From assembly GCA_946811695.1 (NCBI GenBank), contig OX328131.1, positions 10,681,832-10,745,831 of the forward strand: a DNA stretch of 64,000 nt, given 5' to 3'. Positions 47,411 to 60,443 of this stretch are shown here, piece by piece. Position numbers and translations under genes: made by a program. Each line of letters begins with the position of its first letter. Position 1 is the first letter of the stretch. The DNA comes from Gonocerus acuteangulatus. Taxonomy: Eukaryota; Arthropoda; Insecta; Hemiptera; Coreidae. The notes beneath the pieces are model-generated. The model saw nothing but the letters and a program-made list of their open reading frames with translations, had not been told where the DNA came from and made no database searches.

Positions 47411-48073
47411 CAACATTTCTGATTAGCGTAGGTAACTTTATAGAATATTGTTTCGTGCCTTTTGAAGCCTTGGGAATACTTTTGAAATTATGAGCGAAAG
47501 AAGTACAAAAAAAAGTGATTTTTTCGATTTTCTTTTTACAATTTTACAAATAAAAAAATGTTCCTTGAAATTTTCGATTTAGGCATACCTCAAATATTGT
47601 TATGTAAGTTGTTCCGCAGATATTCCCTCAAAAATTAGCTTCCCCCCCCCACTTAACGTTCAACTCAAAACAGATGGACCCCGGTATATGCTGGGTTGTA
47701 CAATAAGTCTGTATCAAGAACCTAAGGTGTCCCGGTAACCAAAGTACTACTAAGATGGCCGTTACTGACGGGTAGTTGCGAATTCGCACCACAAAAACGC
47801 ACACAGACCAAGTGAAAATCTGTATGGAGCACAGTACATCGCTATTTCAAACCATCTCGTATAAAGCAGCGCACTGCAAATGCTGTGCCATGATATAACC
47901 CCGGTAATGCCACAGTGCGACCCTGTGCGTGCCAACAGCTGACTACGAGTGGGCGACGAGGCGATCATATTCTTACCACAATACGACCTTCCGATATTTA
48001 CTCGGTATCTGCAGAAATCATAGATGTTAGAAAAAACAACACTTTGTTTTATCAACAAACACTAAGTATAATA
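47411..48073. other. unannotated intergenic stretch
   Basis: Contains a C run at 47643-47651. An open - strand stretch (47762-48058) has no recognisable domain. No other signal seen. Confidence 0.4.
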
Positions 48074-50117
48074 AAGTCCGACTCGCAGGAACTGCATCAT
48101 CATAGCGCGGTTCCATTCATATCCCTAGTTTAATTTTGTATACATAGAATTGAAACAGTTATTTTCTTTTTTTTTAGATCATTCTTAATGTAAACACATA
48201 TTCCAAAGAAAAGCAAGATTGTCGACAAGGCACAAGAAACTATTCTAAGCGAAAATTACTCTTTCCGCCGTCCCAAGTTTCTCTCTACGAAGACTCTACT
48301 GCGAATTTGTTTCTAATTGACTTAACTTGCTTTACTAACATATCCATTTTAAATGGACATATTAAATGCAATTAAAAACACTAAATGCAATTAAAAACAC
48401 TAAACTACTCATTTTACTTTTAAATGCAACTAAACAAAATAAAATTGTACAAGAAAATGAGAAAGTATTATTATGTTATTTTTTAATGTACTTCACCACA
48501 TACAACCACAAAATATAATTATATTTCTACTATTGCATTTGGCTGTATGACTTCCTACAGGTACAATATCTGTCATGTCTCCTAGGATGCATCTTGATTT
48601 ATGAAGTGCAATAAAAGCCTACCTGAAGCCTGCCTAGTAGCTCGACCCGGGCAAGTGTCTGACCCTACACAGAGTCTAAATATTCTCTTTCACCAGGAAC
48701 TGCGTCATTTTAAGACGTATCTGTTCTCAACCATATTGTCATTTGGAAAGCTTAAAATAGAACTAATATTTTTTTTTTTTATTTCATGAAAACTGTTAAC
48801 ACCCACAGGTTAGAAGCGGAAATATCTCAATCCTAAAGCAAGACTCTCAAAGTCAATTCAAAATACAAACGCGCTTCTCAATTACTTGTCATGTTTTATT
48901 AAAAAAATGCCATCAAAATAACAGCAAGATATTAAAAACTAAGGCAAACCGAGAAAAAAAAAACAATTAAAAACAAAGGTAAACAAAGATAAAAAAAATC
49001 TCTTTCTCTTGGCAAGCTATATTTCTAACAATGAATTGTTTTTCTCATTTTACTTTATCTTTTTTACTGTCAAATACATTATCCGACTATAAGCAATTAA
49101 AAAAATAACAAGGAATAAAACAGACACAAAGAACCGTTCGAATAAACGAAATAAATTACTTCAAAGTTTAAGCACTTATTTATCCGATTGACATCGCTTA
49201 CTCAAAACTTTCTTCAGGACCTTTTTTGTAGACCATTTAGTAGGCTTTCGAATGGTAACCTCTCGCTTCCCAAGATTGTCAACGGTTTTTGAGATACTAA
49301 CGAAAGTATACAAAGTTACCAAAACTTTTCTTGTCTGCTAATAAAATATTTTATTCTAACCCTTCCTTTACTCCAAACGTAACCAAAATTTCAACATATT
49401 AGTGTTGATGAAATTCAAACATGCAGAAAATGTTTCAACTGAATCCCATAATTCTAAGTACCCAAACCAAAGACAAAAAGAACAGTTCGAATGAGCGAAA
49501 TCAATTACTTTAAAGTTTTAAGCACTTATTTCTCCGATTGACATCGCCTAATCAAAACTTTTATCAGAACCATTTTTGTAGAGCATTTAGTAAGCTTTCT
49601 AATGGTAATCTTATGTTTACAAAGATTCTCAACCTTTTTCGAGATATTAGGGAAAGTATACAAAGTTACCAAAACTTTTTATGACTGTTAATAAAATATT
49701 TTATTCTAACCCTTCCTTAACTCCAAACGTAACAAAAATTTCAATATATTAGTTTTAATGAAAGGGAAACATGCAGAAAATGTTTCGACTGAATCCCATG
49801 ATTCTAAGTACCCAAACCAAAAACGGTATTCAAAAAATATTTTTCCAATTTTTTCGAAAACGGTTAAAGCTATCGCCTTGAAAATGGTTTCATTCGTTTT
49901 CCTAGCCCACGAATCATATAAAACGAGTACTTAGAAGCTTATGAACTCAAAAACGTAAGCGTTACGATTTTTTTTGCGCGAATTTCGCCCCAAACGCCAT
50001 CTTCCAGTAGGCGGATTTTCCTGGTTAACGAACTTGACCTTTCAAATTGGACGAAGGATTTTTGTACCAAATTTCATCAAAATCGGACCATTCGTCTTCT
50101 ATCTAGAGAGCGAAGAG

Positions 50118-50182
<65 letters not shown>

Positions 50183-50468
50183 AATAAATATATACATATA
50201 TGTATATACAAATTTGAACCACCGTTATTTTCGGTCTCTAGGGGTTCTGAAACGCGAAATTTTCTAGTCGGCACTTCCGGATTGTTTCATTGTATCAACC
50301 CCGTATCAAGCGTTACGATTTTTTTCGCGCGAATTTCGCCCCAAACGCCATCTTCCAGTGGGCGGATTTTGCTGGTTGACGAACTTGACCTTTCGAATTG
50401 CACGACGGACTTTTGTACCAAATTTCATCAAAATCGGACCATTAGGGCGGCCGGAAATCCGCGAACAG

Positions 50469-50558
<90 letters not shown>

Positions 50559-50699
50559 ACAAATTTGAACCACCGTTATGTTCGGTCTCTAGGGGTTCTG
50601 AAACGCGAAATTTTTTAGTCGGCACTTCCGGATTGTTTCATGAGATCAACCTTATAAGCGGGGTTCCTCCCTATGGAGGGAGGGAGGAACCGCGCTAAA
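48074..50699 (+). mobile_element. X5: Helitron-like element with internal duplication
   Basis: The X left end is at 48074 (AAAGTCCGACTCGCAGGAAC) and the X hairpin end CGCGCTAAAA at 50691-50699. It has two ~340-bp modules, then two successive copies of the (TA)n-bearing 3' section (about 49960-50300 and 50306-50690). A second decayed X left end at about 48697 (CAGGAACTGCGTCATTTTAA) suggests one X inserted in or recombined with another. Confidence 0.65.
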
Positions 50700-50990
50700 A
50701 AGTCACGCAAGAGCTGCATCATTGTGTTGTTGAGGAACTATATGGCTGTTTATTTATTTTACTTTTTTCTTTTTTTAAGAAAAAAGACATTAGCCTTATA
50801 ATCCGTCTCAAAATCTGCTTTATTAAAACGTGGGCGTAAAAAGTTAATTAGTAAATAAACATTTTGCATTTATAAAGGGTATTTTACGCACTTTCTTCAA
50901 CAATGTTGCGAGAAACAACACCGAGCCATACAGATCCTCAACAGCGCTGTGGGACCAGCTTTTGTGTGACGGACTTATATGCCGATAGAT
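50700..50990 (+). mobile_element. possible third Helitron-like relative
   Basis: It starts AAGTCACGCAAGAGCTGCAT directly after X5 and ends CTGTGGGACCAGC...TGTGACGGACTT. The inverse of that end (GTCCGTCACAC) parallels the Y left end. Poorly preserved. Confidence 0.35.
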
Positions 50991-51607
50991 CTAAAAAGAA
51001 CAGTGGCGGCTAAAGGGAGAGGGGCTTAGTCCCCCAGAATGAAAATTCACAATCTTTTTCGATTAAGTTAAATAAATTATTTAGGGAAATTAATAGTAAT
51101 AAGTTCTAATTAATGTATGTTCATAGTTTATCAAATAGTTCCTTAATGATTTCCAGGTGCCTGGTTATAAAAATTTTATTCTACACCCCCAGGCACGGCG
51201 GTAAGCCTATACTAAACTAGCCCCTCTCCCAGAAATGTTTGTCTAGAACCACACGTTTTTTTTTTGCCTCTGTTTTCGCCATTGTTTAATTGGTTGTTTT
51301 AAGCTGCATTAAACATTAAAATTATATGGCTTCAGCAGCCGATGTACACAAATAACAAATAAAATTAAATAGTAAAATTATTATTTTAGAAAAAGAAGGT
51401 TAGAAAATCGGGAACATATTTGTAATAATTTTTTCGAGTGCAAACCTTGAGAAGGCAGAACGAATAATTTCCGGTTATGAAACTGTCATTTTTCTGTTCT
51501 GGTGCATAAAATCATTTACATTTTTACATGTTTCACAAAATATCAAAACAAACAAATTAATTATAAGAGTTTCTATTTCGTTTTAAATGTCACATGGGAT
51601 ATGAACA

Positions 51608-51855
51608 ATGGGCGTACATAAGGAGGGAGGCTGAGGGGGCTGCTGAACCCATCCGATATTTTGATCTTATCGGTAAAAACGAGAAATAAACTTAAAAATA
51701 AATTAAATAAGATCATTTAGTTCGGAAATTTTTTTTTTTTTTTAATCTAATAGCTTTTTAGTTGGCTAACTATTCCAAGTTCTATATTGGTATTATTCCA
51801 TACCCACCAAATTCCCCCCCCCCCCAAAAAAAAATTGCCTATATACTTCCGTCTT
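51608..51855 (-). mobile_element. hAT-type MITE copy 4, decayed
   Basis: Left end ATGGGCGTACATAAGG, G/C tracts, the A+T-rich middle with AAATAAATTAAATAAGATCA, and a C run then an A run near 51817-51836. The right terminus has decayed (TATATACTTCCG). Confidence 0.75.
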
Positions 51856-52829
51856 TTGAACGGAAATGCTCAAAGATAGTCGCAGTTCTTGCAAGTCGGA
51901 CTCAATCCAGCATTTAGGACTAACACTCCTTTTCAGAAGATTATATTTTTTTCCAAAGGAGTTCTCTCCCTACGCATGGAGGGAGGAAATGTGCCCAAAA
52001 AATGGCTTAATCCTCAAAGCCGATCGCAGAAAATCCGAAGCCGTTCATTGAGTAGGAGTAAACAGCTGACTCCATTGACCCAGTCTTGACGTAGTACTAC
52101 GATCAGCTGGAGACATGGGGTGGGGGGGGGGCAGACCTCTTCTCCTCAGTTCTGTTCGGTAGTTGGTTCTGTGAGGGTGTTGTAGTTCTGTGCAATCTGG
52201 CAGGCATCGAATCCACGCATCGCTCTCTTCCACGCTCCAATATAACGTGAGTCTTAATAATCTAAAGTTTTACTTCAATAACAATATAAGCTTCCATAAA
52301 TAGTACCAACCTTATATCATAAATATTTAAATTATGCTCATCTTATTTTAATCATTATTAAAAAAAATATGGAATCCCACAAGGCTAAATTCTGGTCCCC
52401 CTTCTACATCTAATATTTTATATATTTTCCTAAGCTGAATAGTTCTCCTAAGCTGAATTTGCCCTTCTTTAACAAAAATACTATTTAAATAAATTCAAGT
52501 GACTTTTTTTGGGGGGGGGGGGGGAATTTCAGATGAGGAATACATGCAAATGAAAACGTATCTTTACAGACAACTACTTGACGCATCGAAACCCCGTTTG
52601 CACGCTTCTTCCTTGTTTTGTTAGTACATTTTAAAAATATAATTCAAAATATGACTAAAAAGGTAACCTTCACTTCAAAGGCCTATTGGAGCCCTTAGAA
52701 GTGTTATTTTCTCATTTCCAAGTCCACCATTTATTGATCTCGACAAGAACTACAACTTTGCCCATATGAAAAATGTTGATATCTCAAACCGTTAAGTAGT
52801 TATTTCTCTTGTGGCCCGCTTTTCTGGGC
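51856..52829. other. spacer with decayed X ends
   Basis: GTTCTTGCAAGTCGGACTC (51885) and CTCTCCCTACGCATGGAGGG (51963) resemble the two X termini. The rest shows only a G run (52511-52524) and nothing identifiable. Confidence 0.4.
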
Positions 52830-53399
52830 CATCCAGTATATACACACACGTCCGCGAGGATAGTGAACCAATTTAGTTTGTTTTTACAACATATTTTTCT
52901 ATTAATATGTCCCACGAATTTCGAGTTTCGTTGCAATATGACAATAATTGGGACCCGTATGGAGGAACAACTACTTTGTGTACGGAGTACACGCCCCCCT
53001 CCGCCTCAAGATGAACCAATTTTGCCAACCAATTTTTTTGGTTAACGAACTCGCTCAATCATTTGCTAGGGGAATATATACCAAGTTTCGTGTTGAAAAA
53101 ACTCTACTATGTATCGTGTTAACGATAGTTCATGAAACGTCCGACGTGATTCTTTACATTGGCGTAACCTTTTTATTTATAAACCGATTGACATGAAACA
53201 AACACTAAATGTTAAGTGAAGTCTACCACAATATATTAGTGAAAACTGCAACTGAATCGGATAAGCCGTTTCTGAGATTAGCGCGCACAGACAAAAATTC
53301 TAAAAATCGTTGTTTTGGGTACTGCTGCGTTAATGAAGGCCCCCAATAGTATTTATTCCCATATATCTTTCATGTGCAGACAGCGATCCGTTAGAATTG

Positions 53400-53444
<45 letters not shown>

Positions 53445-53600
53445 AATATTTGTATAAAATACTATATGATTTTACTGGACGGAAAAAACTCAGTTGTCTT
53501 TTATTACGTTGTTTTCTCCTTCTTTGCATAGGGAGGAAACCCGCTTATGAGGTTGACCTCATGTCGCAATCCGGAAATGCCTCCACAAAACGTTTAAGTT
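52830..53600. mobile_element. decayed Y/X-type Helitron-like sequence
   Basis: It shares GTGAACCAATTTAGTTTGTT, TCGAGTTTCGTTGCAATATG and GGTTAACGAACTCGCTCAAT with the internal repeats of family Y. A (TA)n tract lies at 53403-53442. GGGAGGAAACCCGCTTATGA at 53530, which resembles the X hairpin end in reverse orientation, follows. Confidence 0.5.
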
Positions 53601-53653
53601 TTAGAAATTAATTTTAGAAGATTGGTCAAGAAAACAACCGTGGCTCAAAATTA

Positions 53654-53708
<55 letters not shown>

Positions 53709-53711
<3 letters not shown>

Positions 53712-53925
53712 CTCAGTGGTAGACCACTGGAGGACCAGAGTTCAAATCCCGAGCACGCGCTAAAGATTTTATCTTCTAGTGTCTTCGTTCGTGAGTTTAA
53801 TTCGGGGTCCCAGACCTTCCCTAGGCCACCCAGCCTTTAAGTTAATCAATTTATCAATGGGTATTAGCAAAGGGGAAAACCAGGTGGCCGGAGCATAGTA
53901 CTGGCCACACTATCTCACTACTTCG
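53709..53925 (+). mobile_element. SINE B, third copy
   Basis: It starts at the A box TAGCTCAGTGGTAGA directly after a (TA)n tract (53660-53709). The B box is AGTTCAAATCCC. The body (CACCCAGCCTTTAAGTTAAT, CACACTATCTC) matches SINE B. The 3' end is lost. Confidence 0.8.
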
Positions 53926-54119
53926 TGTGTGTGTGTGTATGTATATATATATATATTTATATGAGTCAATCCATTTGAAATGGTCCAGAAAACAATAATC
54001 AAGTTGCATGAACGTTTTAGAAAAAAATGATATTTTTCTATCAATTATATATGGAATCAGTAGTTAAATATTTTTAAATCAACCGTATGAAAATAGGAGC
54101 CATATTTGTGTCCAAAAAT

Positions 54120-54350
54120 CCAGAAATCATATGCCGAGAAACTGCGCAAGTATCAGGAGTTGGCCGTACAGCTGAAAAACCTTTATAAGTTGGATTCCGC
54201 AAAGATAACAGCCATCATAATCTCGACCAACGGGCTCATTCCGAAAACAACAATTGCTGGAAATGCCTAAAGAAAGTTCCGAAACTGCCGGAAGAACGTA
54301 TTAAAAATGCCCAACAAGCAGTACTGCTTGATACCGACAGAACAGTAAGA
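54120..54350 (+). pseudogene. non-LTR retrotransposon C-terminal relic
   Basis: One frame reads YAEKLRKYQELAVQLKNLYK then KITAIIISTNGLIPKT. This resembles the post-RT segment of many animal LINE ORF2 proteins (pattern KYxDLxxxxxxxW...IPVVIxxxGxIPK). About 50 codons; decayed on both sides. Confidence 0.5.
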
Positions 54351-54687
54351 AAATTGTTAAATGAACGCCCGTAAAAAAAAAAATACAATTCTTTCGGTTG
54401 GCAATGGCCTCCCAAAGAATGTATCCCAGGAGACCGAGGAGAAAATCCCTCCCATAATAATAATAATAATGACTTCTAGTTAGTAAGTCCTCTCGTTGTG
54501 GAGGCAGCGTAAAAATCCACAGAGTGTACGTGGTGATGAGAGCCTCTATAAACCAGAAGTGCCTTTGAAGAGTTACGACCAAGACACGAAACCTCTCGGG
54601 CGAGAACAATAAATAAACCAGTTAAAACAAATGGTTAATGTATTACCGTCCACAAGACTCCAAAGGTATGAAAACTATTTTGATGTA

Positions 54688-54941
54688 TAGTCGATACAAA
54701 AGCAAACTAACGAATGTGAAAAAATGCATCTTTCATTGTCAATCTTTACTAATTTCTGCAGGACTTATGTGCGGCAAATTCTTCAATCTGATTTCACTCT
54801 ATTAAAGGGAAAGTATTGTACTATCAAAAGGTCAAATCTGCCGAATATTTGACCGTCCAAAAAAAAGTTATGAATGAATACTTTTCCACTCTGAAAAGTG
54901 GTGATTTTCATATTCGTGAGTTTGCTTTTGTATCGACGATA
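54688..54941. mobile_element. palindromic MITE (GTCGATACAAAAGC family), copy A
   Basis: TIRs GTCGATACAAAAGCAAACT / AGTTTGCTTTTGTATCGAC. The interior contains CAAAAGGTCAAATCTGCCGA. A TA-rich junction suggests a TA target, not proven. Confidence 0.7.
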
Positions 54942-55592
54942 TTATGTGTCATCTGCAAGAATAATACCCAATTACGCAATTCGTAAGTGCCGGTGGAAAA
55001 TGTCAACCTTCCAGACCGAATAGGACACTAAAATACAGGTTGCTCAAATGTGTGTGTATATATATATATATTAGATTTTGATAAAATTCGGTATAAAGTA
55101 CTTTGCCTCAAAGTCAGGCTCATTAACCATCAGAATCTCCTCCTGCCGTAACACTGTTTTTTTTTTTTGTCTGCGAAAATAGTCCTAGAAATTAAGGCTT
55201 CGCTTTTATAAGCTTTCATGTTAACTATTTATTGGAAATATGAATTGGGATACCGTATATGAGGGCCCAAGAAGTGACATTTAAAAAAAAATGAGTTAGA
55301 TACAGGAATGGGTTGTGAACGCGTTAATCTTGAAGGTGTTAAAGAGATCCGAGTTATTTTCTTGATAGTGGCTCCCACCTAGCTTGTGTTCTCTTGAGTA
55401 TTGGCAATTTTTTAATATTAAGTCCAGAAGGAAATTACGGAGTCTATGTTTGGATTCTCCAATTCTTTTGCATATTAATCATAAACCGGATGATGTACCT
55501 ATTATGTATCATCGATAATAAACACCTAAGGACCTGAGGATTCGTCTTGTATGACCAGACCTGTAAAAATCTAGTTTTTACTATCACCTCAT

Positions 55593-55847
55593 ATCGTTGA
55601 TACAAATGCAAAGTATCAAATGTGAAAAAACGCATTTTCCATTTTCAAACTTTAATGATTGCTGTTGGACTGATAGACGGCAAACTCTCGAATCTAAGTT
55701 CACACAATGAAAGGAGGATGTATCCACTGTCAAAAGGTCAAATCTGCCGACTATTTGACTGCCTAAAAGCAAAGTAATGAATACAAGTTCTTTCACTATG
55801 GAATGTGGTGATTTTCACATTCGATACTTAGCATTTGTATCGACGAT
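55593..55847. mobile_element. palindromic MITE (GTCGATACAAAAGC family), copy B
   Basis: TIRs GTTGATACAAATGCAAAGT / ACTTAGCATTTGTATCGAC, and the same interior segment CAAAAGGTCAAATCTGCCGA as copy A. A lone end of the family also occurs at about 44237-44260, inside the Harbinger-like element. Confidence 0.7.
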
Positions 55848-56163
55848 TTGCTCAACTTTGACTCCATTTTCCTCAAAACATTGGGTCAAAAGACCCCTTG
55901 ACCTCTGGGGCCCTCATATTTGTTCATCTTCAATTTTTTTGTTGCTTTATTTTGATTTCAATCTGCAGTAAAATGAATATTACAATAAAAACAGTTATGT
56001 AATAGGAAACATGTTTACAATAGAGTTTTCCACCTGGAGTTGGATATTGTTAGTGTATTGTAGCGCCTAAAATCTTGTTTATCCTCGAGATTTCATTGGA
56101 GCATGAGATTAAATTTAGTACGAAAAATCAAAAGAAAATATTAGCTGTTCCTATTATTAGTTT
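55848..56163. other. unannotated spacer
   Basis: Nothing recognisable. Confidence 0.4.
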
Positions 56164-56235
56164 CCCGAATGACACTAGGGCTAAGAACGGAATCACGCTA
56201 CGATGATGAAGTTCCTGGGAATCGGAATTTTACGG
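56164..56235 (-). mobile_element. solitary X left end
   Basis: GACACTAGGGCTAAGAACGG through CTACGATGATGAAGTTCCTG matches the reversed left end of family X. The remainder of the element is not seen. Confidence 0.5.
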
Positions 56236-56647
56236 ATCCAACAGTTAGAACCAAATCTTCATAAAGAGATTTGAACAGCTCGCTTTGAACTGCTATATTA
56301 CTCCTCCTTCTGGAGGCAATCATCAAAGCTAATTGCTAACAAGCTGGATAGATAACTGGGTTAGAAACGGTACCGTATGCTCGTAATATCATAACTCTGT
56401 CTTGGAGGGTTGGGTTATATACATCAACTGGAGTCAGTATTTACCATATGGAGGGTGAAATAAGGTCAACAACAAACTTACAGTTATATATGATACGTCA
56501 AATAAATGAGCAACACACAATCGGTTTTGTTTGTTGACACAAGTGCACATTCACACACGAAATCTTTCCGCTGCAGTCCTTTAGAAAGCGCGACTAGCAA
56601 AGATGGCGATTGGTAAACAGATGGTCCGAATTTGATGTAGTAGTACA

Positions 56648-56653
56648 TATATA

Positions 56654-56705
<52 letters not shown>

Positions 56706-56825
56706 AGAAATCAGTCACTTCAAACTAAAATTTAAACTTTTACCGTAGGGGAAGGGTAAATTATTTTCCAAAAGGAATCTCTCTCGGGGGATGGGGGTTC
56801 GAGTCCCACCTAGAGCAAGGATTTT

Positions 56826-56868
<43 letters not shown>
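56648..56868 (+). mobile_element. probable tRNA-derived SINE between (TA)n tracts
   Basis: (TA)n at 56648-56702 and 56831-56868 enclose a segment with a good B box (GGTTCGAGTCCC at 56788-56799) and a possible A box (TAGGGGAAGGGTAAA). The head does not fold as a tRNA. It belongs to neither SINE A nor SINE B. Confidence 0.4.
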
Positions 56869-56869
<1 letters not shown>

Positions 56870-56892
56870 CGATTACTAAATGAAGGGTATTA

Positions 56893-57306
56893 ATTAATAA
56901 TACCAAACAGGTGAAGAATAACCCTTCAAAAATTTTTCAAACTTTCCATTTATTCCTCCATCACAACGTTTCGGACACACAGGTCCATCCTCAGGCAATC
57001 TACAATAGTATATTAATTTCAGACATTACATCCTCCAAACCATTTACTAAATTTTATTGTCATAATTTTAAACTCACCATGTCCTGTTCATTAGTGTAAC
57101 TATAGTAATGAACAGGACATGGTGAGTTTAAAATTATGACAATAAAATTTAGTAAATGGTTTTGGAGGATGTAATATATGAAATTAATATACTATTGTAG
57201 ATTGCCTGAGGATGGACCTGTGTGTCCGAAACGTTGTGATGGAGGAATAAATGTAAAGTTTGAAAAATTTTTGAAGGGTTATTCTTCACCTGTTTGGTAT
57301 TATTAT
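56893..57306. mobile_element. large PLE-end palindrome with hammerhead-like cores
   Basis: Two arms of about 205 bp, nearly perfect, meet near 57098-57102. The right arm holds CTGAGGA (57206-57212), a GGAC/GTCC stem-loop and GAAACGTT. The left arm holds the inverse. This is the hammerhead core order seen in PLE ends, though the cleavage-site base looks unfavourable (GTG). Confidence 0.6.
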
Positions 57307-57320
57307 ATATATATATATAC

Positions 57321-57457
57321 GGCGCGCCGACATCTGGGCCATTAGCGCCAATTTTCATAGTGCAGCGAGAAATTCTTTCAACGTGCCGTGAGATGAGAAA
57401 ACCCACCATCTCCCGTTCGAGAATCCAAGGCGTCAGCCACTACACCACGAGGAGACC
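57321..57457 (-). mobile_element. SINE A, second copy
   Basis: On the - strand it starts GGTCTCCTCGTGGTGTAGTG, reads GAGATGGTGGGTT near the B box, and ends GGCGCTAATGGCCCAGATGT then CGGCGCGCC. A (TA)n tract replaces the poly(A). Confidence 0.8.
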
Positions 57458-57984
57458 AACGTATCATTAATAACTGTAATTAATGCAATAAATATTATTA
57501 AGCATTAAAAACCCGATATTCATTTTGAAATATCCGGTATTTGAAGAACCGTCCGGAACTAGTTTCCTACTTTCCAACGAGATATGAAAAAACTAAGATT
57601 TGTAGATTAGTTTTCCCAGAGAATTTCACGGCCTGGATTTGAAGGAATCGTTTCGTATCGCCTCCATACTCGAATAGAAACACCAACAGTTTCTTATGAT
57701 TCATCAAGCAGTACTAGTGATTTTTAGAGAAATCGGAACACCCTTTTTGTTTATGGGGAAAGTGAACGCATACAAGGTCTATAAGAGTGAAAAAAAATTA
57801 TATTAAGATAAATAATTTATATAATAATATGAATGATTACTGGAATGAATTATAGAAGGGCTATTGAAACACTGGATACAAGTCTGAGGGAGCTGATGGG
57901 AAAACCGCTGGTTCCTTACAATTACAAAGACTAGCGAAGTAGACTTGAGCAAAACATATCACCAAAATGAAAACAATGTTGGGT
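57458..57984. other. unannotated spacer
   Basis: Nothing recognisable. Confidence 0.4.
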
Positions 57985-58330
57985 AAAACTAGAAACTAAA
58001 ACTACATTCACTTTTTAGAATAAACTAAATCTAAATTAAATATTGCAACCTAAAAGAAAACTAAAACTACATTCACTCTTTAGAATAAACTAAATCTAAA
58101 CTAAATATTGCAACCTAAAAGAAAACTAAAACTACATTCACTTTTTAGAATAAACTAAATCTAAACTAAATATTGCAACCTAAAAGAAAACTAAAACTAC
58201 ATTCACTTTTTAGAATAAACTAAATCTAAACTAAATATTGCAACCTAAAAGAAAACTAAAACTACATTCACTTTTTAGAATAAACTAAATCTAAACTAAA
58301 TATTGCAACCTAAAAGAAAACTAAAACTAA
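57985..58330. repeat. 65-bp tandem repeat, about 5 copies
   Basis: The phrase TATTGCAACCTAAAAGAAAA recurs every 65 bases from 58041. The units are nearly identical (a T/C difference at ATTCACTC(T/T)T). G-poor sequence. Confidence 0.9.
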
Positions 58331-58902
58331 AATTAAACTAATTAATGGATATTTGTTGAACTAAAACTAAATCATTGGGAATTGATTAAAAACTGAATTA
58401 AAGCTTTAGTTTAGTTTTACAAAAATAACGTGAATTAATGTAAATCATATGTTATGTTAGATTATTTATTTTTAGTTAGAATGAATTAACGATAGTTTAG
58501 TAACCTAACGTATTAAATGATACATTAATATTCAATTTTTTTTGGAGATAACTAATTGCTATTATTACTATACACAGTAAATGAGGATGCAAAAATGACA
58601 AGGTGACAAGTTGTTGATCTGTGAAAATGTAGAGGTAGTATACCAGTGAGCAGATGAGAAGGCAGATGCTGAGCAGCAAACACTAAATAAATATCTAGTA
58701 AAAATATAATGAAACAGAACAAACAGAATTGAAAGAATAATTCAATAATATGAACTAAAAAATAAATTTAATCCCATAAAATAAAAGAATAATAATTACA
58801 AATAGATTCAATCAGTCTAGAACATTGAACCGACTAATAATACTCATAAAATAGAACTTTATTAGTGTTTCACAGAAATATCTTATTAATAAGAAAATAA
58901 GA
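58331..58902. other. A+T-rich spacer
   Basis: Decayed CTAAA/ATTAA-rich continuation of the 65-bp repeat, then nothing identifiable. Confidence 0.4.
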
Positions 58903-59367
58903 TATTCATATTTATTTATTAAGAGTTTCGCAACTTTTGGCGACTTGCTCTTTAACAGTACATCAAGATATTACAAAATACTTTTTGCACACTGTGTATA
59001 TAACAAGTCAGTACATTTTATGAGTATAGCTAGTACATTAGTGAGCTAATTAATAATGACAATAACATTTTTTATATAATATATTTCACAATAACAATAC
59101 GGTAATATAATAGATATTAAATAGAGTGTGAAAAAAAAAAAATAAAAAAAATAAAATAAAATAAAATAAAATAAAAAAATAAGTAAAAAAAATAAAATAA
59201 ATAAAAAAAAAAGGGGGTAGAAGAGGTAAGATTATATTGGAGATAGGGCTTAATTTTTAAATGTATGTTAATTAACTTAATTCGCTTCCCGTTTGGGCTG
59301 TCTCCCAGGGAAGTGTAGACTCCTCAGAGGAGGAAGGCTATTACAAGGAAAATTTGCCAATCAGTAA

Positions 59368-59430
<63 letters not shown>

Positions 59431-59739
59431 GTTTTAAAAATGTAAATAATTTTCTAAAGGCTATTTCGTTCATTATTTTAAATTAACTTTAGGAGGTAAA
59501 TTGGAGATAGGGCTAAATTTTTGAATATAGGTTGATTATCTTTAAGTGAGTTAGTATGGTGTTAATATGTGGACTATTTTCGGCAAGTAAGTCGTGAGGA
59601 ATTGTTAGGTTGTCTCGTAATCTGCAGTCAGTAGGTATGTTTAACTGTTAATGTCTCGTTACAACATGCGCATTACAGGTCTGTCTTGTCGTTCCATTAG
59701 ATAGGAGTGCGTTAGTAAACTGTGCCCTAAGCGAATATG
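58903..59739 (-). mobile_element. 5'-truncated I-like LINE, 11-bp TSD
   Basis: On the - strand the 5' part reads HIRLGHSLLTHSYLM, the Cys/His tail of ORF2 as in the intron-4 LINE, with stops. The (TAAA)-type tail lies at 58903-58912. The duplication AGAAAATAAGA is at 58892-58902 and 59740-59750. A (TA)n tract (59377-59427) lies in its 3' UTR. Confidence 0.75.
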
Positions 59740-59753
59740 AGAAAATAAGAAAA

Positions 59754-59815
59754 GGGCGCTAATGACCAAGATGTAGATGCGCCGTTAAAAAAAAAATAAA
59801 TAAATAAAATAAAAA
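59754..59815 (+). mobile_element. mini-retroposon copy 3, 12-bp TSD
   Basis: GGCGCTAATGACC ... GTAGATGCGCC, GTT, then an A/T-rich tail. The duplication AAAATAAGAAAA lies at 59742-59753 and 59816-59827. The GGCGC/GCGCC ends co-vary with GGTGC/GCACC in the other copies. The low-complexity duplication is less certain than the other two. Confidence 0.75.
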
Positions 59816-60149
59816 AAAATAAGAAAATATACAGTTTTAACTATACATACACATCTGGGAATAAATTCAGTTTTGTTTTATTTGCATCTGGGCTGCCATA
59901 TTGGATATGTTTTAAAGAAATACATTAGTGTCTAATGTATAATATTTATAAAAATGATTTATTTGTTGGAAGTACACTGAATAATTTATGATGAGAGAAT
60001 ATGATTGTGCTGCTAAAATGTGCAGGAATTCTATTTTTTTTTTAGAAGCATTATCCGTTTTATATCTCCACAGAATATGTTCAAGGCCCTGTTTTTTAGT
60101 AGTTTGTCTAATCTTTCTTCCCAAATAACCTGTCTTTATTATTCTCCGA

Positions 60150-60301
60150 ATTAGTATTAATTTTGGAATTACTGCATTTGATTCCTAGTTTGGATATCAT
60201 AGTATTTGATACTAAAATATTTGGTTTCTGGTTTTGTTATTACTGTGTTTGGTACCTAGTGTTGGTATTCGATTTTTAGTACCTTTTAGCACTTTTTTTT
60301 T
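60150..60301. repeat. diverged GGTATCTAGTTTTGGTA-type quasi-repeat
   Basis: Loose repeats of a GATAC-TAGTTTTGGTATT pattern. They resume at 61490-61640 after the LINE insertion, so the LINE split one array. Confidence 0.6.
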
Positions 60302-60443
60302 TACAGTAGGTTTTATTTATTTATGTGGTTTAAGAGCTAGCAACTAGGCGATTAGCTCTATAAACACGTAGAGTGCAAACAAAATAAAAGGTCTAGCACA
60401 TCAAAAATAAAACATTTAAATAAAAAATGAAATAACTGAATCT

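Noticed and set aside
47762..48058. 98-codon frame on the - strand
   Set aside because: No recognisable motif. It ends inside the left end of X5 flanking sequence and has no splice or promoter context.
57321..57457. Target duplication for the second SINE A copy
   Set aside because: Its 3' side is a (TA)n tract next to a palindrome, so no duplication can be read reliably.
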